DNA of 64,000 bases from Acinetobacter defluvii (GTDB taxonomy: Bacteria > Pseudomonadota > Gammaproteobacteria > Pseudomonadales > Moraxellaceae): assembly GCF_001704615.3 (NCBI RefSeq), contig NZ_CP029397.2:2790001-2854000 (forward strand), read 5' to 3'. Below are positions 17,616 to 31,886 of the stretch, piece by piece. The notes beneath the pieces were generated by a model. It was not told the origin of the DNA. It made no database searches and was given only the letters and a program-made list of their open reading frames with translations. A program made the position numbers and the translations under genes. How positions within the stretch are numbered: the first letter of the stretch is position 1; each line of letters begins with the position of its first letter.

Positions 17616-17838
17616 TAGATTACTGAATATGATGTTTGATCTATAGCATACAGCTATATGTTGTATTTCTAAATGGATTTAGGGTTATAGATCAACATAT
17701 TTTTAATTTTCACTATCTCGCTCTAATGAAACAACTCAAGTAAATATCTACAACAGATTCTCTTCTTTTATTGCTTTATTCTTTATAGGAATATTTTAAA
17801 TTGAATCTAGCAATTAAACATACGTGGGAATTAAAGTT

Positions 17839-17943
17839 ATGAATAAGTTGTTATTAGTTATTTTATGTTGTTTGAGTCTAGCTGCATGTAGTTCTATGAA
17901 TGTTAAGCCAACTGTGGGGGTAAGTATGGGGACTTCAATTTAA
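17839..17943 (+). CDS. Small lipoprotein of 34 residues
   Basis: A short frame with a complete lipoprotein signal: basic MNK start, hydrophobic LLLVILCCLSLAAC with lipobox LAAC, then only about 17 mature residues rich in Gly, Ser and Val (VGVSMGTSI end). GGGAA lies about 10 nt before the ATG, and a strong hairpin follows the stop by about 13 bp. Gene, ribosome site and terminator together support it as real despite its size. The function is unknown. Confidence 0.7.
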   Translation: MNKLLLVILCCLSLAACSSMNVKPTVGVSMGTSI

Positions 17944-17955
17944 GTTTAGCCTGTA

Positions 17956-17992
17956 AATAAAAAACAGCGCCGAAGCGCTGTTTTTTATAATC
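17956..17992. terminator. Bidirectional terminator
   Basis: AAAAAACAGCGC and GCGCTGTTTTTT pair around CGAA. It separates the small lipoprotein gene from the convergent Ig-like lipoprotein gene and can act on both strands. Confidence 0.9.
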
Positions 17993-17998
17993 ATTTCA

Positions 17999-20900
17999 TT
18001 AGTTTTTACAAGTAGTATATGGACTTACTCTATTTGGTGCATAGCTTCCGTCTGTAGCATAATCAGCACTTGAAGCAGGCAGTTTGAATTCTAAGCTTCC
18101 ATGAATAGGTGTTTTTGCTAAGTTTGTTTTCGCACCAATTGTTACATCTACCCAATATGCATTTGCCTTAGGATATTCAATTTGGAAATCAAAACGTCCA
18201 TAATTATTAGTTCTATAAGTTGCTGTAGATGGATGACTTGTATCACTACCTATTAATCTCACTACACGTAAGGCTGCACCATTTGCAACCCAGGAGGTAT
18301 TTGCCACATTAATATTACATGTTGTTGCAAGGTTTGTTGTCATAGTTTTTTCTGGAATTGTCCCTTTCAGTGCAAAATACTGATTATAAGGTTCAATCCA
18401 AGCTTTTAAAGCATCAAATGGATACTCACCATTCAACTCACCCTCTTTATTCCATGGATTTTTTTGAATAGCAAATAAATATTGACCAATAGTATAAGAT
18501 GTCGGTCGTGTATTAAGTACAACATCTTGGTTAGCAATTGGTTTACCATCAACATCTACCAATTGCGCAGAACCTTCAAGATTATAATAAATACCATTTG
18601 AAGATGAGCTTAAAGCAGTTCTATTTACATTTACTGAAATAGAACCTACTGGTACAGGAACCTCTGAGTTGACAATATCAACAAGCAATGTTTGAGCAAC
18701 TTGCGTTGAGTTTTTATCTTTCAATGATGCCAATACAGCTAAATCCTCAGCAACAAAACTAGCAGTAGGATAATTGGCTTTTCTCAATGACTCATCTACA
18801 ACTACAGTAAATTTTGCCCAGCCATTTTCATCACTTTCTACAGTTGAAGCACCGCGAATATAAGCTCCATTATTTACATAATTTGGAATTGCTAATGTTA
18901 CCGCTTTGCCTGGTTGACTTGATCCATCTGTATCGGTAACCAGTACAGAAATTTCAACCGCATCACCTCTAACATTCAATTTATCTTTTGATGCTTTTAA
19001 TTTTAGATCAAGTAATGGCGCTAAACTTGTTGCTTGATGAACACCAATTACTCCAATTTGTTGAATAGTTTTCGAAGCTGAATTTGTATTGGTCGCCAAT
19101 AATGTGATCGCAGATAAATCAGTTGTCTGTGTTAATTTTACTTCAAATACAGCTTCACCAAACTCATTTGTCATTTGTGTTGAAGCACCATTAATACTAA
19201 CTGCTGTATTACCAGCAACTTTTAATTGAATTGGTTGATTTGCTACGCCACCATTATTAGGATCAAGTAATTTCACTGTAACTAAACTATTTTCACCAAT
19301 ATTTACCATTGAATTTTTATTCAATGAAATTGCCAAATGGTTTTGATTCATTACTTGTTTAACTTGTAATTTTAAAACTTTACCTCGTTTTTCTCCATTC
19401 GGCAAAGTAATCGTTGCTTTAATATTAATACCATCAGTAATCAACTTTTGGCGTTGTGCTTCAGTTAAACCTGCAGGGACAGTTAATGTTGCTTTAGCAT
19501 TTCCATTTGCATCTACAGTATAACTAATTGCATTTAGTTTAACACCCGTTAAATTTCCATCAATAACTTCCATTGCCACTGGATAACCTGTAACTGCAAT
19601 ATCAGCGCTTGAAACCTTAATATTAATGTCTAGACTATCACCATCTTCTGACACACTATTGCGTATTGTACTTAAACTAACATCTAAAGCTTGTTCTGGC
19701 ACAACTACTGCGAGTTTATTTGCTTGAGTTTTTATTGAGCCATTACTTGTATTAATTGCAGTTATCGCATATGTAATACCTGCTTTAACCAGTGCTTCAT
19801 CAATGGTTCCAGAGGTGACAGATAATTTAAAATATGCATAACCTTGTGCATTTGTTATTGCGGTAGAGTTATCCACTTGTACTCTTGAGGAAACACTATT
19901 TGGTAAACCTAGTGTTAGTGTTTTACCTTCTAAACCCTTTCCATTTATATCAACAGCCTGTACAACTACAGTAACCTCACCACCTAAGCCACTAATATTT
20001 GTTGCACTCGGCTTAATAATTAACTGATCAACCAAGGTTTCTGCTACTGCAGGTTCAGTCACAGCTACTCTATATACCTGAGTTACACTAGTACCATCAG
20101 TACGCTTGTAATTTGCAGCTAAAGTAATACCGCTTCTCACTAGATTTGTAATTGCATCTAAATTTTGTGCATTTACATTTACTTCGAAAGTAGCATTACC
20201 TTGGGCATTCGTTGTAACTGTCTGACCTTGAGTGAATGTCACACCATTTTGTAGCGCAACTTCATTTAAACCCAAACCGATACGTTGATTTATTGCCTTA
20301 GTACCATCACCATTGAATGCTGTTATAGTAAATTTAACTTTATTATTACCTGTTGCAGCAACAGTACCTACATTTGAAGTAATCTGAATGCGCTCTACAG
20401 TTGAACTTGTATTATTATTCTGAGAAGTTAGTTTAATGTTATGTGTCTGGCTAATAGTTTGATTCTTAGTATTGACATGTGTTGCAACAACAGTAAGTCC
20501 TTTTGCCATCAACTCTTTAAAGGTATCTTCATCATTCAATTTAGTAAATGCCAAATCAAAAGTAACTTCACCTTTTGCATCACTTGTTAATGATGAGGAT
20601 GAGTTAGAGATAACTCCCAACTGATCGCTTCCATTAATTTTAAGTGTAATATTTTGTCCCGCAACGGCACCACCATATTCATCAATTGCTTTAATTACGA
20701 CCTTTCCACTACCTTCAGTAATATCTAACTGTTGTGATAAAAATGCCAATTGAGTTACTGATTCATTCATATTAGAGACAGCAGTCAGTCTATGCTGTTG
20801 CGTCACTGTTTTATTGGTTGAATCCGTTACTGTTGCTTTTAAATTCACTCCCCACTCAGCTAAAATTTGTTGTACATTTTTTTCATTAGCCGCAATAGTC

Positions 20901-22015
20901 ACAGTAAAAGTTGCAAACCCTTCCTCATCTGTATCCACCATTGGATTGATAATGTTTGCACCGCGCGTTGCTGCATTTTCAGTATAAATAAAACCATCAA
21001 TATTTTTAACTGTATCAACAATTTCTAACTTAACCTTTTGTTTTTTTACAGGCAAACCTTCCGGGTTTAATACTTTAATTTTAATTGTTGCATTACCATT
21101 CGATGCAGCAATTTTATTATTTGATAGATTCGTATCAAATATCACTTTATCGACTAATCCAACAGCTGATCGAACCTGTAAAGTTGTATTTTGACTCGCA
21201 ACTGCTCCTTCTGTATCTGTCAAAGTTGCAGTTAGTAGAACTCCATTTTTTAATAATTCTTGACGATTTATTTCTTTACCATTCACTAGTTTTATATTGA
21301 ATGTCGAATAACCATTTTCATCAGTGATAACCTCTGAAGTTCCTGTGATCGAAATCTCATTTTGTAAAGCTTTTGGAATTGCTAATGCAATCTTTTGATT
21401 CGCAACACCACCACCATTTACATCTTTTGCTCTTACTTTAATAACAGCGGTACCACCTGTAACATTAATCGCATTAATTGGGTCAAAAACTGCCTCTAAT
21501 TTACTTTGAGCGATAGACTCTGTACTTCCAGAAACACCAATTAAACTTACTTGTGAGATGGAAGTTCCCACAACTGTACCAGTAATTGTTATTTTTTGAA
21601 TGTCTTGTGTTATTTTAGGCACGGTAACAGTAAATATAGCATATCCATCAGCATCCGTTATTTTTTCAGATGCATCACTCGTGATACCAAATTTTTGAAA
21701 GTCAGTTATTGATAACTTTACCTTCTTATCTTTTACTCCACCACCGTCTTTATCTACTGCTTGTAATTTTACAATTAAAGTATCACCATTACGATTAATA
21801 TTAGTTTTCGATTTACCATCTTTATCAAAGGAACTTAATACTAAAGCAGAAGCTTCTTTAATTGCTGTCTGGTTACCACCAGTTCCTGTTCCATTTTGAT
21901 TATTATTTGAGCTTTCCCCTCCATAATACCCATCACTACCACCGCCACCACAACTTGCTAAAAGAACAGAAGTTACAATAGTAGAAAGCTTTAAACCGAC
22001 CTTATTATTTGTCAT
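17999..22015 (-). CDS. Giant lipoprotein with about ten bacterial Ig-like (Big_1-type) domains
   Basis: A 1338-residue predicted surface or periplasmic protein. The signal peptide ends in LLASC (lipidated C22), followed by a Gly-rich linker. The body is a tandem array of domains of about 110 residues. Each has a D/E-x2-G-x3-F strand near its end (for example ADGYAIFTVTV, ENGYSTFNIKL, EEGFATFTVTI, AQGNATFEVNV, ENGWAKFTVVV); I count nine, plus a more divergent C-terminal domain. Such arrays are known from invasins, intimins and other adhesins, but there is no beta-barrel or LPXTG here. The start is ATG 22015 after GGGGG; a TTG 12 bp earlier is less likely. Confidence 0.88.
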   Translation of the reverse strand: MTNNKVGLKLSTIVTSVLLASCGGGGSDGYYGGESSNNNQNGTGTGGNQTAIKEASALVLSSFDKDGKSKTNINRNGDTLIVKLQAVDKDGGGVKDKKVKLSITDFQKFGITSDASEKITDADGYAIFTVTVPKITQDIQKITITGTVVGTSISQVSLIGVSGSTESIAQSKLEAVFDPINAINVTGGTAVIKVRAKDVNGGGVANQKIALAIPKALQNEISITGTSEVITDENGYSTFNIKLVNGKEINRQELLKNGVLLTATLTDTEGAVASQNTTLQVRSAVGLVDKVIFDTNLSNNKIAASNGNATIKIKVLNPEGLPVKKQKVKLEIVDTVKNIDGFIYTENAATRGANIINPMVDTDEEGFATFTVTIAANEKNVQQILAEWGVNLKATVTDSTNKTVTQQHRLTAVSNMNESVTQLAFLSQQLDITEGSGKVVIKAIDEYGGAVAGQNITLKINGSDQLGVISNSSSSLTSDAKGEVTFDLAFTKLNDEDTFKELMAKGLTVVATHVNTKNQTISQTHNIKLTSQNNNTSSTVERIQITSNVGTVAATGNNKVKFTITAFNGDGTKAINQRIGLGLNEVALQNGVTFTQGQTVTTNAQGNATFEVNVNAQNLDAITNLVRSGITLAANYKRTDGTSVTQVYRVAVTEPAVAETLVDQLIIKPSATNISGLGGEVTVVVQAVDINGKGLEGKTLTLGLPNSVSSRVQVDNSTAITNAQGYAYFKLSVTSGTIDEALVKAGITYAITAINTSNGSIKTQANKLAVVVPEQALDVSLSTIRNSVSEDGDSLDINIKVSSADIAVTGYPVAMEVIDGNLTGVKLNAISYTVDANGNAKATLTVPAGLTEAQRQKLITDGINIKATITLPNGEKRGKVLKLQVKQVMNQNHLAISLNKNSMVNIGENSLVTVKLLDPNNGGVANQPIQLKVAGNTAVSINGASTQMTNEFGEAVFEVKLTQTTDLSAITLLATNTNSASKTIQQIGVIGVHQATSLAPLLDLKLKASKDKLNVRGDAVEISVLVTDTDGSSQPGKAVTLAIPNYVNNGAYIRGASTVESDENGWAKFTVVVDESLRKANYPTASFVAEDLAVLASLKDKNSTQVAQTLLVDIVNSEVPVPVGSISVNVNRTALSSSSNGIYYNLEGSAQLVDVDGKPIANQDVVLNTRPTSYTIGQYLFAIQKNPWNKEGELNGEYPFDALKAWIEPYNQYFALKGTIPEKTMTTNLATTCNINVANTSWVANGAALRVVRLIGSDTSHPSTATYRTNNYGRFDFQIEYPKANAYWVDVTIGAKTNLAKTPIHGSLEFKLPASSADYATDGSYAPNRVSPYTTCKN

Positions 22016-22159
22016 TTGTACCCCCAAACCCTACGGTTATTTTCTTAATAAATTTGTAATTAAAACCCTTGCTATGTAACCATAATTAATGTTTTCTGTA
22101 AATAATGATATATAGATAAGAGTGGGTTAAATATCTTTTTATTAGTTAGGAATTTAAAA

Positions 22160-23536
22160 ATGTTAGATCTGATCATTATTGGTGCTGGCACCGCGGGTAT
22201 TGCTGCATATAAAGAAGCGATTAAACACACACACAATCTTCTTATCATCAATGACGGTCCTTGGGATACGACATGCGCTCGTGTAGGTTGTATGCCAAGC
22301 AAAGTCCTTATTTCAAGTGCAAATCGCTTACATGACATCCAAAATTCGCATGAAGTAGCACTCAATATTGAAGCAAAGTTTGATACTTCCCAAATAATGA
22401 CCCATGTTCGTCAACTGCGTGACCGTTTTACTCAGGCGACACTTAAAGATGTAAATAGTTGGAATCCAGCACATAAAATAAATGGTAAAGCCATATTTAT
22501 TGATGCCAACACAATTCAAGTTAACCAGCAACAATTTCAAGCCAAAAGCTTTATTATTGCAGTAGGTTCAACACCAAGCTTTGACATAGCATGGAAAAAA
22601 GAATTAGGAGAGCGACTAATTACCTCAGATCAAATCTTTGAATTAGAAAAACTTCCTAAATCCTTAGCAGTTATTGGAAGTGGCGTAATTGCTATTGAAT
22701 TAGCACAAGCGATGCAGCGTTTAGGTGTAGAAACGACTATTTTTGCACGCAGTAAAAAAGTAGGTTCACTTTCTAGTCCTCAGCTACAAGAGCTTGCACA
22801 AAATGTTATTTCACAAGAATTAAAAATTTTATTTGAAACACTCCCTCAAAAAATTCAAAAAACAGATCATGGTGTAAAAATCAACTATTTATATCAAAAT
22901 GAAGATCAACAGTTACAAGCAGATTATCTTTTAGTGGCTACAGGGAGACAATCTTTATTAAATACGTTGTCACTTGAAAATATTAATAGTCAATATCAGG
23001 ACATAACAAGTTTACCGATTAATTCTGAGACCAAACAACTTGATCATTTACCAATTTTTATTGTTGGCGATGCCTTTACTAATACTCCCATCCAACATGA
23101 AGCAGCACACGAAGGTAGAATGGCTGTATACAATTGTTTAAATAACTCAAAAATAAAGAATATTAAGACACTGACTTCTTTAGGAATTATGTTTAGCTCA
23201 CCAGAAATGGCAACCGTTGGGCAAAGTTATAAAACATTAAAGCAAAAAAATATTGAGTTTGTAACAGGATTTGTCTCATATGAAAAACAAGGTCGTGCAA
23301 TTGTTTTAGGTAAAAATAAAGGTGCCGTAGAAGTCTACATTGACAAAAAAACAAGAAAGTTGCTTGGTTCTGAACTTTTTGTTGAATCTGCGGAACATAT
23401 GGCTCATTTGTTGGCATGGATGATTGCAGAAGAGGTCACATTAGATGAAATTTTAGATAAACCTTATTATCATCCTACACTTGAAGAAGGCTTAAGAACC
23501 GCTCTAAAGCATGCAAGAAGACAATTAATAAAATAG
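22160..23536 (+). CDS. Pyridine nucleotide-disulfide oxidoreductase, dihydrolipoyl dehydrogenase-like
   Basis: A 458-residue flavoprotein. It has the FAD-binding motif IIIGAGTAGIAA at the start and the redox-active disulfide CARVGC followed by MPSK. The NAD-binding motif is VIGSGVIAIELAQ, and the C-terminal dimer-interface active site is YYHPTLEEGL with the catalytic histidine. This fits lipoamide dehydrogenase-like enzymes. No pyruvate or 2-oxoglutarate dehydrogenase genes are adjacent, so it may be a stand-alone disulfide reductase. Divergent from the Ig-like lipoprotein gene. Confidence 0.88.
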   Translation: MLDLIIIGAGTAGIAAYKEAIKHTHNLLIINDGPWDTTCARVGCMPSKVLISSANRLHDIQNSHEVALNIEAKFDTSQIMTHVRQLRDRFTQATLKDVNSWNPAHKINGKAIFIDANTIQVNQQQFQAKSFIIAVGSTPSFDIAWKKELGERLITSDQIFELEKLPKSLAVIGSGVIAIELAQAMQRLGVETTIFARSKKVGSLSSPQLQELAQNVISQELKILFETLPQKIQKTDHGVKINYLYQNEDQQLQADYLLVATGRQSLLNTLSLENINSQYQDITSLPINSETKQLDHLPIFIVGDAFTNTPIQHEAAHEGRMAVYNCLNNSKIKNIKTLTSLGIMFSSPEMATVGQSYKTLKQKNIEFVTGFVSYEKQGRAIVLGKNKGAVEVYIDKKTRKLLGSELFVESAEHMAHLLAWMIAEEVTLDEILDKPYYHPTLEEGLRTALKHARRQLIK

Positions 23537-23696
23537 CATTTAGTTTATAAAGAAGAATAAATCATAAATAAAGTTTTATTCCTCTTTTCTTTAATATTTA
23601 CAAATCCTATAAATTATTCGATCTAGCTAATTCCACTTTTATTCTTAATTAACATTTTTTCTGCTTAATTAGCATTTCCTTTATTCTTTTATCCCC

Positions 23697-23738
23697 ATAA
23701 AAAAACACCCTCTGTCTTCTGACAGAGGGTGTTTTAGA
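23697..23738 (-). terminator. rRNA operon terminator
   Basis: AAAACACCCTCTGTC and GACAGAGGGTGTTTT pair around TTCT, forming a 15-bp stem. On the minus strand it lies just after the 5S gene and ends in a T run. It can also stop the convergent flavoprotein transcript. Confidence 0.92.
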
Positions 23739-23745
23739 TTTAAAA

Positions 23746-23859
23746 GCTGGCGATGACTTACTCTCACATGGGTAACCCCACACTACCATCAGCGCAAAGA
23801 GGTTTCACTTCTGAGTTCGGGAAGGGATCAGGTGGTTCACTCTTGCTATTGTCGCCAGC
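23746..23859 (-). rRNA. rrf: 5S ribosomal RNA
   Basis: The minus strand reads GCTGGCGACAATAGC at the 5' end and GTCATCGCCAGC at the 3' end, which pair as helix I. The conserved CCCGAACTCAGAAGTGAAA loop is between. Length about 114 nt. Confidence 0.95.
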
Positions 23860-24041
23860 AAACTGTTTATGATTAATCACTTGGTCTTAATTACGATGCT
23901 TTGTGCTTCGATGTGCCTAGCTTTGGTCAAATGAGTTATTAACAGAAATTTATTTGAGTTGGATATTTTAACTAGCTTTTTCACTAAATCAAGTATTTTG
24001 CATTGAATTTATCGAAACATACAACTGTTTGGGTGTTGTAT
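23860..24041 (-). other. 23S-5S spacer with the distal half of the 23S processing stem
   Basis: A 182-bp spacer with no tRNA. The plus-strand segment AACTGTTTGGGTGTTG (from about 24023) is complementary to the sequence on the other side of the 23S gene near 26935-26951. Together they form the long stem typically cut by RNase III. Confidence 0.75.
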
Positions 24042-26932
<2,891 letters not shown>

Positions 26933-27324
26933 ATACAACCCCAAACAGTCGTTAATCCCTACAAGTAGGATTAAGACAATTTAATAAATATTCATATTTA
27001 TCAAACCTACAGTTTGTTGTCTGTGCACTTAAGCACTGTACAGCTTCAATCTAAATTCATATACCAAAACGCTTGATTCAGTTTTATCGCTAGTAACTCA
27101 ATTTCTTTCAAACATTCAAACATGTCACTTGCGTGTCATATTCTTATGTTTAATTGAAACGAGTATGAACAATTTATTTCAACTCAAATATATTCTGTTA
27201 ATGATTAACTACTGCCTCGTCAGCACGTAGTAAACTGTGATAAATCACAGAAATTAATCAATTCAATTTTCATCAAATTCATTAATTTCTATAATCTATT
27301 TTAGCTCGTACTCTTGAAAGTACT
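26933..27324 (-). other. tRNA-Ala to 23S spacer
   Basis: A 392-bp AT-rich transcribed spacer. Next to the 23S it holds the proximal arm of the 23S processing stem (ACTGTTTGGGGTTGTATAG on the minus strand). The remainder shows no further tRNA or coding frame. Confidence 0.7.
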
Positions 27325-27400
27325 TGGTGGAGACTAGGAGAGTCGAACTCCTGACCTCCTGCGTGCAAAGCAGGCGCTCTACCAACTAAGCTAAGTCCCC
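27325..27400 (-). tRNA. alaT: tRNA-Ala (anticodon TGC)
   Basis: A 76-nt cloverleaf on the minus strand starting GGGGACTTAGCTTAGTTGG, with anticodon loop CTTTGCACG, T loop GTTCGACTC and encoded CCA. It lies in the 16S-23S spacer, as usual in gammaproteobacteria. Confidence 0.97.
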
Positions 27401-27473
27401 AGCTTAAGACCAATATATCTAATTTCCTGCATTCAATACTTAAACTCTCATTCAAATATTTTGTTAGTCAGAA

Positions 27474-27550
<77 letters not shown>

Positions 27551-27564
27551 TCAGATACATCAAT

Positions 27565-27603
27565 GAAGAACAACTTGTTGTGGATTCTTACCAATCGTCA
27601 ATC
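27565..27603 (-). other. Distal arm of the 16S processing stem
   Basis: The plus-strand segment starting GAAGAACAACTTGTTGTGG is repeated almost exactly on the minus strand upstream of the 16S gene, at about 29270-29303. In the precursor RNA the two arms pair around the 16S sequence, as expected for an RNase III site. Confidence 0.8.
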
Positions 27604-27609
27604 TTTCGT

Positions 27610-29148
<1,539 letters not shown>

Positions 29149-29731
29149 AAATCATTTGTGCCTTTATTATAGAATAAGACACCAATTCTGGCTCATCAAT
29201 TACTGACAAATTCTCTCAAATAAACTTCGAGTAATTTAAACCAATCAATCAATGATAATATTTCGATTAATCAATCAGTAAAAATCCACACAAGTTGTTC
29301 TTCATATACTCTTAATGATCTTCTTAATGCTTCATCAGCATCAAGCTAGGTCGGCTATATTACTCTCTTAAAGTAGAAAGTCAACATGTAATGAAAATTA
29401 TTTTTAACCCTTCTTTCTAAAACCCAACTTAATCATTTAATACTAAGTCACTGTTTTATCAGAAGTTTTAATCTTCATCACCGCCGATGGATGTACATTC
29501 TACAGTATTTCAAAACAGACGCAACCCCTTTTTTAAATTTATTGAGAAAATTTATTAATTTTATGCCTAAGCGTTGTTTTTTTAAGCTAAACAGCATTTT
29601 TTTTACATTTTTTAAATGTTTTTGGTTAAATACATCGCAATGAACTGCTGTTAGAATAGATTTATTCTGAAAACTAAATGTGACTACGTGATTTCACTAT
29701 TTCGTTTCATTGACTTCAATCAAGGATTCAT
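29149..29731. other. Leader and promoter region between the 16S gene and mlaA
   Basis: A 583-bp interval without a coding gene. The minus-strand part (29149 to about 29350) is the 16S leader, with the proximal processing arm at about 29270-29303. The rRNA promoter lies at 29357-29384. The remainder to 29731 is AT-rich and must contain the mlaA promoter, which I could not pin down. Confidence 0.75.
29349..29384 (-). promoter_or_regulatory. rRNA operon promoter
   Basis: On the minus strand, -35 TTGACT (29384-29379) and -10 TAATAT (29362-29357) are 16 bp apart, followed by a GC-rich discriminator GCCGACC. GC-rich discriminators are typical of stringently controlled rRNA promoters. The start point would be near 29350, about 200 nt before the 16S. 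Confidence 0.75.
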
Positions 29732-30652
29732 ATGCATCGTTTAAATTTTTTATGGGCAAGTATGCTGTGCATAGGCTTGACCTCAAATGCATTTGCTCAA
29801 GATGCATCTTTAAACAATACTCTCACTCAAGCAGATGAAAGTGTAGAGGATATTCAAACTGGAATTGAGGCAGACTCAACTGTTGATAGTAAACATCCTC
29901 GTCTGGATGCTTTAAAAGAATTAAAGAATGTCAAAGTAGATAACCTAAAAGTAAATGCCAATGCTGCCCAAGCAGATGAAGTAAAAGATCCACTACAGCC
30001 ATTGAATCGTGAAATTTATGCTTTTAATGATATGTTAGATCGCCACATTGCTCGTCCATTGGCTGTACAATATTCTGAAAAAATCCCCCAAGATGTTCGT
30101 GGCTCTTATAGTTCATTCCGTAAAAACCTCAGTGAACCATGGAATGCAGTCAATCAATTGGCTCAAGGGCGTTTTAAACGTGCAGCTAAAACTTTAGGAC
30201 GCTTTACGATCAATACTGTAACCTCTTTAGGTCTGGCCGACCCAGCAAAACGTTTAGGCATGCCAAATGAAGATGAAACGCTCGGGACGACCCTAGGTTA
30301 TTATGGTGTGCCAAGTGGTCCTTATTTAATGTTGCCACTCTTTGGTCCAAGTACTTTGCGTAACTCTTTAGATTACGTTGCTGAAAGTTATGCAAACCCG
30401 TTGACTTATATGGTCGATAATTCAGATCAAGATGGTTACATCTGGGGTAATCGCCTAATGGGTGGTATTAATGCCCGTTCCCGTTTATTAGAGTTTGAAA
30501 GTGCATTACAAGGTGATAGATATGCAGCTATTCGTGATATTTATTTACAGCGTCAAGGCTATAATATTGCAAAGAAAAAAGGCTTAGATGCTGAAGCGAT
30601 TTCTTTTGTTGATGATGTAGCTGATGATGAAACAATAGATAGCGAACAATAA
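29732..30652 (+). CDS. mlaA: MlaA/VacJ family outer-membrane lipid-asymmetry protein
   Basis: A 306-residue protein with the MlaA core: DPLQPLNREIYAFNDMLD, the RGSYSSFRKNLSEPWNAVN block and LGTTLGYYGVPSGPYLMLP with GPSTLRN. MlaA removes surface-exposed phospholipids from the outer membrane and passes them to MlaC. E. coli MlaA is a lipoprotein, but this one has a signal ending in SNAFAQ with no lipobox cysteine, so it looks like a type I substrate. An acidic N-terminal extension and an acidic tail flank the domain. AAGGA precedes the ATG. Confidence 0.92.
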   Translation: MHRLNFLWASMLCIGLTSNAFAQDASLNNTLTQADESVEDIQTGIEADSTVDSKHPRLDALKELKNVKVDNLKVNANAAQADEVKDPLQPLNREIYAFNDMLDRHIARPLAVQYSEKIPQDVRGSYSSFRKNLSEPWNAVNQLAQGRFKRAAKTLGRFTINTVTSLGLADPAKRLGMPNEDETLGTTLGYYGVPSGPYLMLPLFGPSTLRNSLDYVAESYANPLTYMVDNSDQDGYIWGNRLMGGINARSRLLEFESALQGDRYAAIRDIYLQRQGYNIAKKKGLDAEAISFVDDVADDETIDSEQ

Positions 30653-30690
30653 TTTCGAGCATATTTAAACATATTTTGTAAAAAATCTTT

Positions 30691-30722
30691 GGTGTTGATC
30701 GCTCTTTAGAGTGCTCAACACC
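30691..30722 (+). terminator. Probable mlaA terminator hairpin
   Basis: GGTGTTGA and TCAACACC enclose a second paired segment (CGCTCT with AGAGTG). The stem is long, but the following sequence is only weakly T-rich, so it may act as an RNA-stabilising hairpin instead. Confidence 0.5.
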
Positions 30723-30792
30723 TCTTGGTTATCATATTTACATCGTCTACCATATATTTGTATTCAGCATCATAAGTTTTACTTTAGGATTA

Positions 30793-31773
30793 TTGATTAA
30801 CTTTATGTATTTCATTCAGCCCACTCGCACCATACCCAATTTAGACCAAGTCCTAAATGCGCTTCCGAGTCTGCAAATGATCAACATTGAAGATATTCAT
30901 TTATATGATCCCACTGTGATTGCGATTGCGGATGTACAAGATTATTTACAACATCAATGGAATCTTCCAACGGTTGCAATTGCTTTTGAAAATGAAGGTA
31001 CTGCACTTTCTCAAGCCTGGGAACTTGGTGCTTTAGCAGGTTGGATTTGGACACGACTACCTGCCCATCCTGAACATTCTTTATTAAAAATTGATGCACA
31101 ATATAAGCGTAATCAAGACAGTCGTGATTTACCGTCTGCTGCAGAATTACAAAAGAAACTTTTACCCAACCCAATTGAACTACAAAACTACAAGGTAGAA
31201 ACTTTATTTAAGCCTTCGGCTTATTTATCAGGTGATTGGTATGACTATTGGAAAATTAGCGATAAAGAAATTATTTTTTATTTAGCTGATGTTTCAGGTC
31301 ATGGCGTAACCAGCTCTTTACTTACTTCATGGATGGCTGCTTTTCATGGTCGTTCTAAAACACCACGTGAATTGATCAAAAAACTGAATGGAATGTTGGT
31401 ACAGGAAAATATTGAAAAACACATCACCATGATCGTGGGTGTTTTAAACCTAGAAACCCATGCCCTAAAATGGTCTAGTGCTGGGCATTACCCTCCTCCG
31501 ATTATTTTTGAGCCAAATCAAGCACCTCGTGTATTAAATACCAGTAGCTTTCCTTTGGGCTTAACGGAAGACCTTGAGGTTGAAGAATTTGAATTGGTCT
31601 TAAATCGTCATGCACGTTTTATTATTTGTTCTGATGGTGCACTTGAGCCCTATAAGGGTGGTCTAAATGAACAGTTCTCACAATTGGTCTATCATTTGCA
31701 AAATCAATCATTCAAGACACCAAATCACGTTGCTGATGATATTGCTATTCTGAGTTTACGCAGAATGAATTAA
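30793..31773 (+). CDS. gigA: SpoIIE/RsbU-type PP2C phosphatase, GigA-like
   Basis: A protein of about 322-326 residues with an N-terminal region of no clear family (about 1-110) and a C-terminal PP2C-like SpoIIE domain. Metal-binding acidic motifs are visible: SGDWYDYW, ADVSGHG, CSDGALEP and VADDIAIL. In partner switching such enzymes dephosphorylate a STAS protein, here encoded just downstream. The pair matches GigA/GigB of A. baumannii, reported to control stress responses and antibiotic tolerance through the nitrogen phosphotransferase system. The start may be TTG 30793, only 3 nt after AGGA, or ATG 30805. Confidence 0.85.
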   Translation: MINFMYFIQPTRTIPNLDQVLNALPSLQMINIEDIHLYDPTVIAIADVQDYLQHQWNLPTVAIAFENEGTALSQAWELGALAGWIWTRLPAHPEHSLLKIDAQYKRNQDSRDLPSAAELQKKLLPNPIELQNYKVETLFKPSAYLSGDWYDYWKISDKEIIFYLADVSGHGVTSSLLTSWMAAFHGRSKTPRELIKKLNGMLVQENIEKHITMIVGVLNLETHALKWSSAGHYPPPIIFEPNQAPRVLNTSSFPLGLTEDLEVEEFELVLNRHARFIICSDGALEPYKGGLNEQFSQLVYHLQNQSFKTPNHVADDIAILSLRRMN

Positions 31774-31886
31774 GTTAAAATTCAATAATTTAATCAAATA
31801 TAGACTATTCTCTAACGCATCAATACTTGAGTATAGAGTTGCGCTATGTGATAATTTTCCAATCCTTCTCTGCAAATGGCATTTAT

